Positions 24,628-24,832 of a stretch of DNA of 24,832 bases are shown piece after piece. Below the pieces are notes generated by a model. The model was not told where the DNA came from. It saw nothing but the letters and a program-made list of their open reading frames with translations, and did not search any database. A program made the position numbers and the translations under genes. The stretch comes from a virus. The stretch spans positions 1-24,832 of the IMG/VR virus record IMGVR_UViG_3300020183_000434; one strand, 5' to 3'. Every line of letters starts with the position of its first letter. The first letter of the stretch is position 1.

Positions 24628-24832
24628 ATGAAAATAGATGTAAAAATAATAGAAGAATTAAAAAGATTTAATGAAATAAATCGTTATATTCTTAAAGAAC
24701 AGGGTGCTGACCCGGCATTAACTGGTGGGGGAGAAGATCCTGCTGCGGGTGGAGATACCCCTGCAGACCCAGCGGCAGGTGCAGACCCAGCGGCAGGTGC
24801 AGACCCAGCGGCAGGTGCAGCCCCAGCGGCCG
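24628..24832 (+). CDS. Start of a protein with Ala/Pro/Gly-rich tandem repeats (partial)
   Basis: The frame opens at ATG 24628, 10 nt after the previous stop, and runs off the right edge; 68 residues are visible. Residues 1-24 are a charged helix (MKIDVKIIEELKRFNEINRY, then ILKE), followed by QGADPALTGGGEDPAAGG and tandem ADPAAG repeats. The repeat part is GC-rich and stands out sharply from the AT-rich surroundings. ILKE|Q fits the T4 prohead-protease consensus (I/L)xE, and the N-terminus has the length of a capsid-targeting sequence, so this could be a head-packaged or scaffold-type protein with a disordered linker. That is an inference; no domain after the linker is in view. Confidence 0.7.
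   Translation, partial: MKIDVKIIEELKRFNEINRYILKEQGADPALTGGGEDPAAGGDTPADPAAGADPAAGADPAAGAAPAA
24763..24832 (+). repeat. 18-bp GC-rich tandem repeat coding ADPAAG
   Basis: Three perfect copies of the 18-bp unit GCAGACCCAGCGGCAGGT (24763-24780, 24781-24798, 24799-24816) are followed by a variant (GCAGCCCCAGCGGCCG) cut by the window edge. The identity at DNA level, unlike the old repeats of the giant protein, points to recent slippage or expansion. The coded ADPAAG units would form a flexible linker. The reading frame is kept since the unit is a multiple of 3. Confidence 0.9.

Overview
This window is part of the tail-assembly region of an AT-rich (roughly 30% GC by eye), T4-like contractile-tailed phage, probably a large one. 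Anchors are a tail sheath (gp18-like), tail tube (gp19-like), gp15-like tail terminator, gp26-like baseplate protein, tape measure, gp53-like baseplate wedge and a giant hub protein. Most start codons have no Shine-Dalgarno sequence and sit in A-rich leaders, and Arg is mostly AGA. With the style of the giant baseplate proteins, this suggests a Bacteroidota (flavobacteria-like) host; the host is an inference.

Layout. Positions 1-631 (minus strand) hold the start of a SNF2-type helicase whose Walker A motif is interrupted by what looks like an intein; the gene runs off the left edge. A 58-bp divergent spacer follows. Then come a gp14-like neck candidate (690-1205) and a gp15-like protein (1208-2248). 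A 49-aa ribbon-helix-helix-like gene lies on the minus strand (2249-2398). Next are an oversized 1076-aa sheath (2539-5769), a 46-aa protein coupled to a HAD-fold protein (5834-6996), the tail tube (7104-7592) and an intrinsic terminator. A second block has the gp26-like protein (7688-8440), an overlapping +1-frame ORF (8400-8579), the tape measure (8612-10594), a 2280-aa repeat-bearing baseplate protein (10639-17481), a gp53-like protein (17504-17821), a 2184-aa hub protein (17811-24365), a 74-aa protein and the start of a protein with GC-rich tandem repeats that runs off the right edge.

The genes fit one job: building the tail tube, sheath, terminator and baseplate/hub. The order partly follows the T4 clusters 14-15-18-19, 26-51-29 and 53-5. 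Nine genes on both strands are preceded by the same oriented element, TATTTATA or TATTTATT, usually followed by an A-rich run. This is the best candidate for a phage-specific promoter here. I saw no tRNA, rRNA, CRISPR array, insertion sequence or integrase.

Most worth a second look: the intein with Gly where its first Cys/Ser should be; the oriented TATTTATA element; the possible +1 frameshift at TTT-TTT-CGT joining the gp26-like protein to the overlapping ORF; the diverged YDIN repeats in the 2280-aa protein; and N-termini resembling T4 prohead-protease targeting sequences.
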